Part shown: one piece after another, positions 1-5,681 of the stretch
Numbering within the stretch: the stretch's first letter is position 1
Layout: each line of letters opens with the position of its first letter
NCBI GenBank assembly: GCA_021835265.1
Contig: JAKBQK010000149.1
Span: forward strand, 1-7,467
Direction: 5' to 3'
Source: Thermoplasmata archaeon
GTDB lineage: Archaea > Thermoplasmatota > Thermoplasmata > Thermoplasmatales > Thermoplasmataceae
DNA length: 7,467 nt
Notes under the pieces: model-generated
Database searches by the model: none
What the model saw: the letters and a program-made list of their open reading frames with translations, nothing else
What the model was told of the DNA's origin: nothing
Program-made: the position numbers and the translations under genes

Positions 1-47
1 GAAATCTTCTGATATTGATGGATTAAGCTGATGGGTATGTGGATAAC

Positions 48-55
48 TTAAATAT
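48..55 (+). promoter_or_regulatory. TATA-like box for the zinc-ribbon/HNH gene
   Basis: The sequence TTAAATAT is centred about 26-27 bases before the ATG at 78, the spacing expected between an archaeal TATA box and the transcription start. This would put the first transcribed base at or next to the ATG, giving a leaderless message. The same word followed by C recurs at 3967-3976 before the second HNH gene. It also argues for ATG 78 over the upstream GTG at 39, because the box would lie inside a gene starting at 39. Confidence 0.5.
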
Positions 56-77
56 CTGTATTTTACTTTTTATATCC

Positions 78-959
78 ATGCAACCAAAAGATAAGTTTGG
101 CAACGCTATTTTTCCTAATGTTTACAGCAGGTTATTAAACATTGGAGAAAAACTTCAGGTTCTGGGTTTCACAGAAGCAAGATCACCGAATCTGTTCTAT
201 CTTTCTGTATCTGATGCAATTGTATTTGCAGACATGCAGGGAACGTCTTACGTTAAAATTTGGGAAGATCCTGTTCCTCTTGTTTATATTCGCTTTAGGA
301 AAGAACTGCCACTATGGAAGCGGAATAGAATAAGGAACACGAGTTATGATCTTTTAAAAGCAGGTCAAGTTCCTTTCAGAGAATCTTTTTATGAAGAGTC
401 AGAAAATTGTACGGAGCCCTACTATTATTTACAAGATAAGCAGAAAGAAATAACAGGGAAATCTGATAAAATTTCAGAAGGAATATTTTATGAATACGTT
501 TCGAAAGATTATGAAGATGAAATGGGTGGAACATGTTTAAATCCTGCTCCTTCTGTGGTTGATGGTTACTGTAAGAAGTGTGGTAAAGATATCCAGAGAG
601 ATACTCCATTATGTGATAGGTGCTTTAATATAGAATACAACAAACGTAAAGCAAAGATAGTTTATGACGAATATAAAGAGGCTATTTTTAAACTCAGGAA
701 GTGTTTTGTCTGTCAGAAATATATATACCTGACAAAATCACCAAAAATGATACCTACTGATTATGAGATGCAGAAATGGCTATACAGATACAATCCTGAG
801 AAAGGCCATTTACATCATATAGAATATCAGCCAGAGGAGAAAACTATTGAGGTATGTACAAAATGCCATAACATTATTCACCATACTAAAAGATACCCTG
901 AACTTAAACCCAAACTTGGGGAATCAAGGAAATTCTACCACAGAAATAGAGAGGAGTGA
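78..959 (+). CDS. Zinc-ribbon protein with C-terminal HNH-like nuclease motif
   Basis: A 293-residue protein if read from ATG 78; the frame is open from GTG 39 (306 residues), but a well-spaced TATA box at 48-55 favours ATG 78. The first ~150 residues match nothing I recognise. A four-cysteine zinc ribbon follows (CxxC at 165/168 and CxxC at 179/182). The C-terminus carries CxxC at 209/212, then HH at 246-247 in the context LHHIEY, then CTKCH at 260-264 and IIHH at 266-269. The order CxxC - HHIxY - CxxCH - IH is the pattern of a compact HNH/zinc-finger nuclease type that I associate with archaeal viruses and proviruses. The central Asn of a classical HNH motif is not obvious, so catalysis is uncertain; a zinc-binding DNA-contact role is the alternative. 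Likely cytoplasmic. No partner gene overlaps it; a minus-strand remnant abuts its end tail to tail, 3 bases away. Confidence 0.75.
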   Translation: MQPKDKFGNAIFPNVYSRLLNIGEKLQVLGFTEARSPNLFYLSVSDAIVFADMQGTSYVKIWEDPVPLVYIRFRKELPLWKRNRIRNTSYDLLKAGQVPFRESFYEESENCTEPYYYLQDKQKEITGKSDKISEGIFYEYVSKDYEDEMGGTCLNPAPSVVDGYCKKCGKDIQRDTPLCDRCFNIEYNKRKAKIVYDEYKEAIFKLRKCFVCQKYIYLTKSPKMIPTDYEMQKWLYRYNPEKGHLHHIEYQPEEKTIEVCTKCHNIIHHTKRYPELKPKLGESRKFYHRNREE

Positions 960-1040
960 TTTTTAGATAGATCTCGAAGATTTAGAATGTATGCCAAACA
1001 ATGGGCCACTGGAATGGATGACATTGAATATTTGTTTTTC

Positions 1041-1112
1041 TGACCTTTCCGAAAAAATAGATTCAGTTTTGGTCAGAGTCTTGTGGTAAGACTCTGATAA
1101 TGATTTTGAAAA
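1041..1112. repeat. Diverged direct repeat, copy 1 of 2
   Basis: This segment matches 3671-3742 in the same orientation with no gaps (about 55/72 identical by eye). The longest shared block is around ACTGATAATGATTTTGAAAA with a single difference near its left end. Weaker similarity continues to the CATGG (minus strand) near 1131/3763 after a 2-base indel. Both copies sit in spacers upstream of + strand genes (NYN and endonuclease VII-type). See the pseudogene entries for the coding explanation. Confidence 0.7.
1073..1097. repeat. Perfect 10-bp inverted repeat (hairpin)
   Basis: TCAGAGTCTT and AAGACTCTGA form a perfect 10-base-pair stem around the 5-base loop GTGGT. A run of eight T lies at 1113-1120, 15 bases after the stem. 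It could end transcription of the upstream HNH gene, 114 bases away, but the gap between stem and T-run is wrong for a classical intrinsic terminator, and archaeal termination depends mainly on the T-run. In the second repeat copy (3703-3727) the stem has two mismatches without compensation, so the fold does not seem to be selected there. Confidence 0.45.
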
Positions 1113-1168
1113 TTTTTTTTGATGTAACCATGAATAGGAGTTGTTCAACAGAGAAATAACAGAGAAAA

Positions 1169-1178
1169 TATTTAAATA
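1169..1178 (+). promoter_or_regulatory. TATA-like box upstream of the NYN gene
   Basis: ATTTAAATAT is the strongest TATA-box-like word in this spacer. With archaeal spacing, transcription would start near 1200, giving a leader of about 27 bases to ATG 1227 or 54 bases to ATG 1254. That leader would include the inverted repeat at 1209-1234. Confidence 0.4.
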
Positions 1179-1208
1179 TAGTTTTACTATGTTATTGCAT
1201 TAATACTC

Positions 1209-1234
1209 CCCGTCAAAGTAAATGTAATGACGGG
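1209..1234. repeat. 7-bp G+C-rich inverted repeat over the NYN start region
   Basis: CCCGTCA at 1209-1215 pairs perfectly with TGACGGG at 1228-1234 around a 12-base loop. It is strikingly G+C-rich for this DNA. Its right arm covers the last two bases of the ATG at 1227. As RNA it could fold in the leader and hide that start; as DNA it could be an operator just downstream of the promoter. Its position makes ATG 1254 a serious alternative start. Confidence 0.4.
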
Positions 1235-1796
1235 AATTAGTAAAGGGTTTCCAATGAAAGGTGAATCTGACGTATTTATTGATGGAATGCATTTTCAACA
1301 CATTATGGAAAATCTCAAGGTGAAAGGTGTTGATTATGAAAAGTTTTCTGACAAGATTGCTCCTGGTAAAAGGGGAAGAACATATTACTTTGATGCATTA
1401 CCATATAAACGACCTAAAGAACAAGAATCCCAAAACTATCTCAAGAAAGAAGGTTTTCTTTCGAAACTGAGTTATTTAAAGAGTTTTCAGGTAGAAAAAG
1501 GGTATGTGAAAATTGAATCGAGAACATGCGAACTGTGTGAAACATCTATAGGAATTCCAAGACAGAAAAAAGTAGATGTTCTCATAGCAACACGATTAAT
1601 AGAAAGATCATTGGAAGTAGATACCTTAGTGCTTATTGCAGGAGACGCTGATTTCGTACCTGCCATAGAGGTTGCTAAAAGAAAGGCAAAGATAGTTTTG
1701 GGTTATTGTAGTGGCATTACAGCCAGAGAACTGATTCAAATATCTGATGAGAAAATTGAGCTTTCTTCTGCTTATTTTAATGATTGCAAAAGATGA
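1227..1796 (+). CDS. NYN-domain (PIN-like, LabA/DUF88-type) putative RNase
   Basis: A 189-residue protein from ATG 1227, or 180 residues from ATG 1254. It has the layout of NYN domains, which are PIN-like metal-dependent nucleases. Strand 1 is SDVFIDG with Asp19; a central KKVDVLIATRL segment has Asp117; LVLIAGDADFVPAIEVAKR has Asp140 and Asp142; the last core strand is AKIVLGY. These acids match the metal-binding positions of the family, so the active site looks intact. Length is normal for a single-domain NYN protein. A CELC pair (Cys101, Cys104) in the insert before the core helix is unusual and could bind metal. The expected role is RNA cleavage in the cytoplasm, with a substrate that cannot be deduced. 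The HEPN-like gene follows after a 303-base spacer, so they are not obviously one operon. The start is uncertain because a hairpin overlaps ATG 1227. Confidence 0.82.
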   Translation: MTGISKGFPMKGESDVFIDGMHFQHIMENLKVKGVDYEKFSDKIAPGKRGRTYYFDALPYKRPKEQESQNYLKKEGFLSKLSYLKSFQVEKGYVKIESRTCELCETSIGIPRQKKVDVLIATRLIERSLEVDTLVLIAGDADFVPAIEVAKRKAKIVLGYCSGITARELIQISDEKIELSSAYFNDCKR

Positions 1797-2099
1797 TTTG
1801 AGAAAACAAGCTGGTTATTCCAATAGAGTTCATTCGTCCAATATATTCTTAATTGAAAAAGTTGAATTTTGTTACGATTCAAGCGTTTCAAAAGATAATT
1901 AAGATTGCAGAATGAACATGAGTTGGCAGTCCATATCTTAACAGTCCCTGTAAACAACCTTGGAGATTAATTTTCCAGTGATACTTCTATCTTCTTAATT
2001 TGAAATATTCCAGCAAAATTAATTTAGAAGACTTTCAAAGCAACATTGCGTTTGATAGAATAATAAAGTTTATGCTCTTAAAGTGTTATTTCATTTATA
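1797..2099. other. 303-base spacer without a convincing gene
   Basis: The only coding-like stretch is a 40-codon + strand frame at 1780-1902 that overlaps the last 17 bases of the NYN gene. It has an ATG but no recognisable motif and no extension. It could be a shifted old C-terminus of the NYN protein or chance. The rest has frequent stops in all frames. A weak AT-rich word near 2066-2074 (AAAGTTTAT) could be the TATA box of the next gene, about 29 bases before its TTG start. A short TTGAAT/ATTCAA inverted repeat lies near 1862-1882. Confidence 0.4.
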
Positions 2100-2792
2100 T
2101 TGCTGCAATCTACTGACAAAAACAAGGCATTAAAACGCATTGATAGAGTTTTGGAATATATCAATCAATACTTGACAGCCATTAAACAACAAATTGATTC
2201 TACTGAGAAGTTTTCAAACGTGAAAGATTTTCTAACAGAACAAGTAAAGGTTTCTTTGGCACTTAGGTTAAAGCAAACCATAAAAGACATTGCACCCAAG
2301 AATAGTGAGTACTGGTTATATGCTAACTCTATAACGGAACCTTATTCATCTAACATGATTTACAATTTAACTGGTATTTTATACAACCTTAGAGATGATT
2401 GTGCTAATGACTTTCTAAATAGTTTTAAGGAGATGATTGACGTTGAAATTTTTACAGATGTTCTTAAACAAGCAGAACATTTGCTTTCACTGAATCATTT
2501 TAGAGCAGCAGCGGTTGTCGCGGGAGTTGCCTTAGAAAGTCACCTGAGAAAGTTAGCAGAAAAAAATTCAATCCCGATCACGACTAACGAAGGGAAATAT
2601 ATAAAAGCTGATTCATTGAATGGGGAACTACGAAAGAAAGAGATCATCCATAGTACCATTAATAAATCCATTACAAGCTGGTTAGGGCTCCGTAATGATG
2701 CAGCCCATCCTGACAAAAAGGAAATTAACGAAGGTCTGCTTGAACCAATGATTGCTGGGATTAGAGTTTTTATTGAAAAATATCCTGCATGA
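2100..2792 (+). CDS. HEPN-like (DUF4145-like) C-terminal domain protein
   Basis: A 230-residue, mostly helical protein. The N-terminal half (1-120) contains amphipathic helices and no motif I know. The C-terminal half begins around residue 117 with an alpha-helical hairpin (EHLLSLNHFRAAAVVAGVALE), then GLRNDAAHPD, in which Arg198 and His203 form the R-x4-H motif with Asn after Arg that is typical of HEPN ribonucleases; Glu146 is another conserved-type acid. Similar C-termini occur in DUF4145-like proteins of defence loci. HEPN proteins often cut RNA or act as toxins, but the motif also occurs in non-nucleolytic members, so activity is inferred. The start is a TTG at 2100: the frame opens only at 2082, and the next in-frame ATG would lose about 85 residues. 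No antitoxin-like nucleotidyltransferase (MNT) partner is next to it. It may pair functionally with the NYN gene upstream or the membrane gene downstream. Confidence 0.68.
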   Translation: MLQSTDKNKALKRIDRVLEYINQYLTAIKQQIDSTEKFSNVKDFLTEQVKVSLALRLKQTIKDIAPKNSEYWLYANSITEPYSSNMIYNLTGILYNLRDDCANDFLNSFKEMIDVEIFTDVLKQAEHLLSLNHFRAAAVVAGVALESHLRKLAEKNSIPITTNEGKYIKADSLNGELRKKEIIHSTINKSITSWLGLRNDAAHPDKKEINEGLLEPMIAGIRVFIEKYPA

Positions 2793-2832
2793 ATTTTGAC
2801 TCCAAAGAATAAGCTGACTAAACAAGAAGTGG

Positions 2833-2838
2833 TTTTTT
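2833..2838 (+). terminator. Possible T-rich archaeal terminator after the HEPN-like gene
   Basis: A run of six T follows the HEPN-like stop codon by about 40 bases, with further T-rich sequence at 2850-2860. Archaeal termination can occur at such U-runs without a hairpin. No stem precedes it, so this is weak. Confidence 0.25.
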
Positions 2839-2883
2839 CCGCTAATATTATAATTTTGTGCTAATGGAAACGCAAAGAGATAA

Positions 2884-2894
2884 TTATATATTTA
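2884..2894 (+). promoter_or_regulatory. TATA-like box for the small membrane protein gene
   Basis: TTATATATTTA is centred about 27 bases before 2916, so transcription should start at about 2915-2918. That is right at an in-frame TTG (2916) and 7-10 bases before ATG 2925. It supports a separate, nearly leaderless transcript for this gene. Confidence 0.45.
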
Positions 2895-2924
2895 CGTATT
2901 TATCGTTCAAAGGGTTTGGAAAAA

Positions 2925-3305
2925 ATGGATTATGTGACAATGAGTGAACAATTTAAGAGAGATATGCAAGAATTCGAATTCAGAGCAAAAAAGTTCTTAA
3001 ACAAACAGAAAGTGGCAAATCTTGCATTAATTTCATTTGCATTTTTCTTTGCGGGAATTTCAGTTGGCCGGTATGTATCAGGATCGTACTCAATTAACGA
3101 TCTAATCATTTTTATTAATACTCTAGTTATTTCTACCTTTATTGGCATTGCTTCTTATATTCTAGGATGGGACTCCCAAAAAAGGAATGATTTTGGGATG
3201 GAATATAATGAGTTGCGTTTTAACAATATAATGCAATCAATCAAGATTGTTGACGATAAAATTTCATCGATGTGTAAAAATTCGGATGACAACAAATCCG
3301 CCTAA
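2925..3305 (+). CDS. Small membrane protein with two transmembrane helices
   Basis: A 126-residue protein from ATG 2925; an in-frame TTG at 2916 would add three residues, and ATG 2940 would remove five. A charged, helical N-terminus (about 30 residues) leads into a first membrane helix at about 31-49 (LALISFAFFFAGISVG). A short loop follows, with a second helix at about 60-82 (LIIFINTLVISTFIGIASYI). A soluble C-terminal tail of about 45 residues is rich in Lys, Asp and Asn. No signal peptide and no catalytic motif are visible, and I do not recognise the family. The topology is compatible with a small membrane partner or effector as found in many defence loci, but that is only an analogy. A TATA-like box at 2884-2894 suggests its own promoter. 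Confidence 0.6.
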   Translation: MDYVTMSEQFKRDMQEFEFRAKKFLNKQKVANLALISFAFFFAGISVGRYVSGSYSINDLIIFINTLVISTFIGIASYILGWDSQKRNDFGMEYNELRFNNIMQSIKIVDDKISSMCKNSDDNKSA

Positions 3306-3382
3306 ACGAATGGTTTACACTCTTGATTAAGCGATTTACAAGCATATAATAAAATCAACGCAAAGGCGTATTTCCAGATGTG

Positions 3383-3763
3383 TTATAGAGAGTTTATAGG
3401 ATTTTGGAAATTTTCCATTTCCCTAAGAACTTCGATCTTATCATTAATAGTCCACGGTTTCATGTTCACTGCTTCTGTGATCTTCCCTGAAGTGAAAGAG
3501 GAAAGTTGCATATTGCTCTCTCGCTTGGTAGTTTGAACGAATACTCCTTCTTTCTGAAATAAGACCGATGATGGTGCGTAGAAAAATCAGTTGGAGAATA
3601 ATCATTTTGAGTTATGGAACTAAAACTATTGGAAATGATTAAAAGTCACATACTTGAAATTTTCAGTCATTGATTTTTTACTGAAAATAGATTCATAATT
3701 GATCAGAGTCTTAGTATAAAACACTGATAATGATTTTGAAAAATAAAATTTAGATTTACCCAT
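3383..3763 (-). pseudogene. Broken minus-strand gene of unknown family
   Basis: Read on the minus strand, an ATG at 3763 and a TAA at 3383 are in the same frame (127 codons) with four internal stops (TAG, TAG, TGA, TGA), all between about 3587 and 3650. The first ~38 codons (MGKSKFYFSKSL...ESIFSKKS) match the remnant at 963-1131. The last 67 codons (3383-3586) look fully protein-like, with FFYAPSSVLFQKEGVFVQTT and later MKPWTINDKIEVLREME. The stop-rich middle reads well in another frame (SITQNDYSPTDFS), so two frameshifts rather than four stop mutations explain the damage most simply. The family is not recognised; mobile-element origin is suspected only because a second partial copy exists. 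Nothing intact on the + strand competes here. Confidence 0.5.
3671..3742. repeat. Diverged direct repeat, copy 2 of 2
   Basis: Partner of 1041-1112, same orientation, constant offset of 2630 bases. It lies inside the N-terminal part of the minus-strand pseudogene, so the similarity is best explained by shared coding ancestry. The hairpin that is perfect in copy 1 has two unpaired positions here. Confidence 0.7.
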
Positions 3764-4017
3764 GCTTTGACAGGATAGGAATATCCCACAGATTTTACAG
3801 TATCAGAGTTTGGAAATCCAAAGACTGATTCTATATGGGGCTTCGGATTATTAAGTATATAATATAGGAACCATAAATGAATTGTTTTTTCTTAAAAATA
3901 TCAAATTGTGTATTACAAAATCCTATAGGATAAGTCTATTACTAACTTTTATTATATTTGCAACTTTTTAAATATCTATTGAAAATCTTTTAAGTACTCA
4001 AATGGTATAACTATTAT
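3764..4017. other. AT-rich spacer with several TATA-like words
   Basis: No gene of useful size is present. It holds TATATAATAT at 3856-3865, followed by an 18-codon ATG frame beginning at 3877 without recognisable content. There is also TTTAAATATC at 3967-3976 and a small perfect inverted repeat, TTTGGA/TCCAAA, at 3809-3822. The region probably acts as promoter and leader of the endonuclease VII-type gene pair. Confidence 0.4.
3988..3996 (+). promoter_or_regulatory. TATA-like box for the endonuclease VII-type gene
   Basis: TTTTAAGTA is centred 26 bases before ATG 4018, the leaderless spacing. A second box, TTTAAATATC at 3967-3976, would start transcription near 3997 and place a short out-of-frame ATG (4002, stop after two codons) ahead of the gene. 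The nearer box is therefore preferred. Both may be used. Confidence 0.45.
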
Positions 4018-4650
4018 ATGTCTGCTTCATTTATTGTCCTTAGTAATGATAATCAGGAGATTGAGGTTAAAAGATGTACTCGATGTCACAAAGTAAAAAG
4101 AATAGAAGAATTCCGAATTCACAGTAAGAAGGATCCAGAAAGGAGAGAATCACGATGCAAGTCTTGTCTGAACGAGGCTTTTAAAGAGTATCTTCATAAA
4201 AATAAAGAAATTGAAAAAAAAGTTTACAGTAAGATGATAGAAATTCAATGGAGAAAACAAGGCATGAAGTACAAGGGTGAAATCTTCACTCGTGGAGTGT
4301 TTAATAAACTTTTAGAATATCAAGATCATAAATGTGCTATATGCAAAGAAAGTGATTGGTTCAACTCTTTACATGTAGATCATTATCATACGACAGGAGA
4401 AGTGAGAGGACTCATCTGCGGGGATTGTAATAGATTAGCAGTTGCGAGATATGAATCAACTGGTCATTATAGAAGTCCTAAACATGAGCAGTTAATAAGG
4501 GATTATCTTCTTGATCCTCCAGTTAATCATATTTCATTTGAACACCAAGTTGTTTGGAATGGGATAAAGGAGAAACAAAGAAGAAGAACTTCTGATACTT
4601 ATGAAGTGGTTATAGAGAATAGGATGGCTATTTTTGAAGTTGAGGAATGA
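4018..4650 (+). CDS. Endonuclease VII-type HNH nuclease with N-terminal zinc ribbon
   Basis: A 210-residue protein. Residues 20-50 form a zinc ribbon (CTRC at 20-23, EEF, then CKSC at 47-50), the small module often found at the start of phage HNH proteins. Residues 91-155 match the recombination endonuclease VII (T4 gp49-like) HNH fold: CAIC at 106-109, LHVDHYH with Asp121, His122 and His124, the TGEVRGL signature, then CGDCN with Cys134, Cys137 and Asn138. All zinc ligands and the DH...N catalytic set are present, so it should be an active metal-dependent DNA nuclease. It could cut branched DNA, as T4 gp49 does, or nick duplex DNA as many HNH relatives do. About 55 residues after the HNH domain are unassigned. 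The next gene starts inside its stop codon (4-base overlap), implying co-translation and a joint role. Such nucleases are common in phages and mobile elements. Confidence 0.88.
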   Translation: MSASFIVLSNDNQEIEVKRCTRCHKVKRIEEFRIHSKKDPERRESRCKSCLNEAFKEYLHKNKEIEKKVYSKMIEIQWRKQGMKYKGEIFTRGVFNKLLEYQDHKCAICKESDWFNSLHVDHYHTTGEVRGLICGDCNRLAVARYESTGHYRSPKHEQLIRDYLLDPPVNHISFEHQVVWNGIKEKQRRRTSDTYEVVIENRMAIFEVEE

Positions 4651-5678
4651 TGATAGAAATGGGGTTAGAAACGAATAAATCCAGTCAAAAAAACTGGTAT
4701 AAGATACAGAAACAAGAAATAGAGGAACTTAAAAGGAAACTTGATGAAGCAACAATTCCTGTTCATAAAGAGAATGGTACACCATCTTTTTTATTTACTA
4801 ACACTGTAACAAATGATGAACTTTACACATATCTTAAGAAGAATCCCACAGCCTCTAAGTTTATTTTCAACAAATATAAAAACAACAGGGATTTCATTAA
4901 AGAGTTATGTGACCCGTCAAACCCAATATATCTTGAAATGGTTGCGGAAAATCTAAAAGAAATATATAAAATATCGGAAGTAGAGGAAGATATAGATTCG
5001 TTAAAGAAAGAACAATTTGATCTGCAACAGAATTTAATTGATCTGAAAAAAACGCTTGAACAGAATACCAAAGAATATGACTCCCTTGACTCGCAGATTT
5101 CAAATGGAAAACAGGAATTGAATAACATAGAAAAACAAATTGCCAATCTTAGAGAGGAAGAATCGCTAAAGAGAATAAAATCATTTTATAAATCTGTGGA
5201 TGATTTTATAATGAATATAACTGAGGCACACGATAAATTACCCATAGAAAGTATAGGAAGTCTGAGGCTCGACATTCACCAGATCAATCTGTTAAAATTA
5301 CTTCAGAAGGGTATAAAATCTGATCTGAATCTTATTGAGAATATTGATCTGCTTTCAGAAGAAATGCTTGACGCGAAGAGGAAAGAGATTAAAGAGCAAA
5401 TGAAAAAAGAAATGACAGAGGCAGAGAAATCCATGAATGCTTTACAGCTCCATAATCCTGTTAAGATTCTGAAGAAATCAATCAGTAAGATTCAAGAGGC
5501 ACAGAATCAGCTCGATGTTGCTGGGGAATTTTCTCGGGAATCTGGATGGTTTTACAATATTCACACGATACCTAATATTCATGCCATTCTGGATATCCCG
5601 AAGGAATTGATCAACAATCTCGTTCAGCAGATCAATAATGTGAATGCTAGGAAGGCTGGTTCAGGTGAAAGAAATTAA
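4647..5678 (+). CDS. Coiled-coil protein of unknown function, coupled to the HNH nuclease
   Basis: A 343-residue, soluble, highly charged protein. Residues 12-35 form a Lys/Glu helix. Residues 45-110 look like a small globular domain (FLFTNTVTNDELYTYLKKN, then FIFNKYKNNRDFIKELCD). Residues 108-178 are a long heptad-like coiled coil rich in Leu, Ile, Glu, Lys and Gln. Residues 180-290 are further helices, including a Lys/Glu-rich stretch at 240-265. The C-terminus (300-343) is less charged. No nuclease, ATPase or membrane motif is visible and I do not recognise the family. Its ATG shares the sequence ATGA with the stop of the nuclease gene, so translation is probably coupled; ATGs at 4650 and 4659 are alternative starts. 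The context suggests a structural, sensor or regulatory partner of the nuclease. It is followed, in the same frame after TAA and one codon, by a further coding-like segment. Confidence 0.8.
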   Translation: MMIEMGLETNKSSQKNWYKIQKQEIEELKRKLDEATIPVHKENGTPSFLFTNTVTNDELYTYLKKNPTASKFIFNKYKNNRDFIKELCDPSNPIYLEMVAENLKEIYKISEVEEDIDSLKKEQFDLQQNLIDLKKTLEQNTKEYDSLDSQISNGKQELNNIEKQIANLREEESLKRIKSFYKSVDDFIMNITEAHDKLPIESIGSLRLDIHQINLLKLLQKGIKSDLNLIENIDLLSEEMLDAKRKEIKEQMKKEMTEAEKSMNALQLHNPVKILKKSISKIQEAQNQLDVAGEFSRESGWFYNIHTIPNIHAILDIPKELINNLVQQINNVNARKAGSGERN

Positions 5679-5681
5679 AGC

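Larger units (their letters stand above)
963..1131 (-). pseudogene. Decayed minus-strand gene remnant, paralogue of the one at 3383-3763
   Basis: The minus strand is open from 1148 to a TAA at 963, but only a TTG could start it, and the ATG homologous to that of the second copy (minus strand, 1131) is out of frame. Within it, 1041-1112 aligns without gaps to 3671-3742 at a constant offset of 2630 bases (55 of 72 positions identical by hand count). Both copies read FSKSLS - Y - KTL - ESIFS - S in the same minus-strand frame. Some differences are synonymous: TAC/TAT for Tyr, and TTT TCG against TTC AGT for Phe-Ser. That favours a coding ancestor over a purely structural repeat. The family is not recognised; a transposase fragment is possible but unproven. 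Towards lower coordinates the two copies stop resembling each other. Confidence 0.4.

Noticed and set aside
2..31. Possible C-terminal tail of an upstream gene (frame 2, ending TGA at 29-31)
   Set aside because: Only nine codons are visible and other frames also end within the first 30 bases, so it cannot be assigned.
39..77. GTG 39 as start of the first gene
   Set aside because: It would put the well-spaced TATA box (48-55) inside the gene and adds a short hydrophobic stretch; ATG 78 is preferred.
1780..1902. 40-residue ORF overlapping the end of the NYN gene
   Set aside because: It has no motif, no start signal beyond the ATG and no visible homology; it is kept only as a note in the spacer entry.
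1772..1957. 61-codon minus-strand ORF
   Set aside because: Composition is not protein-like and it overlaps the NYN end antisense; taken as chance.
3590..3660. Stop-codon recoding (TAG/TGA read as amino acids) in the minus-strand frame
   Set aside because: Four stops cluster exactly where another frame reads well, so frameshifts explain them better than recoding.
4823..5146. 107-codon minus-strand ORF inside the coiled-coil gene
   Set aside because: Ser/Phe/Cys-rich shadow of a Lys/Glu-rich coiled-coil coding strand.
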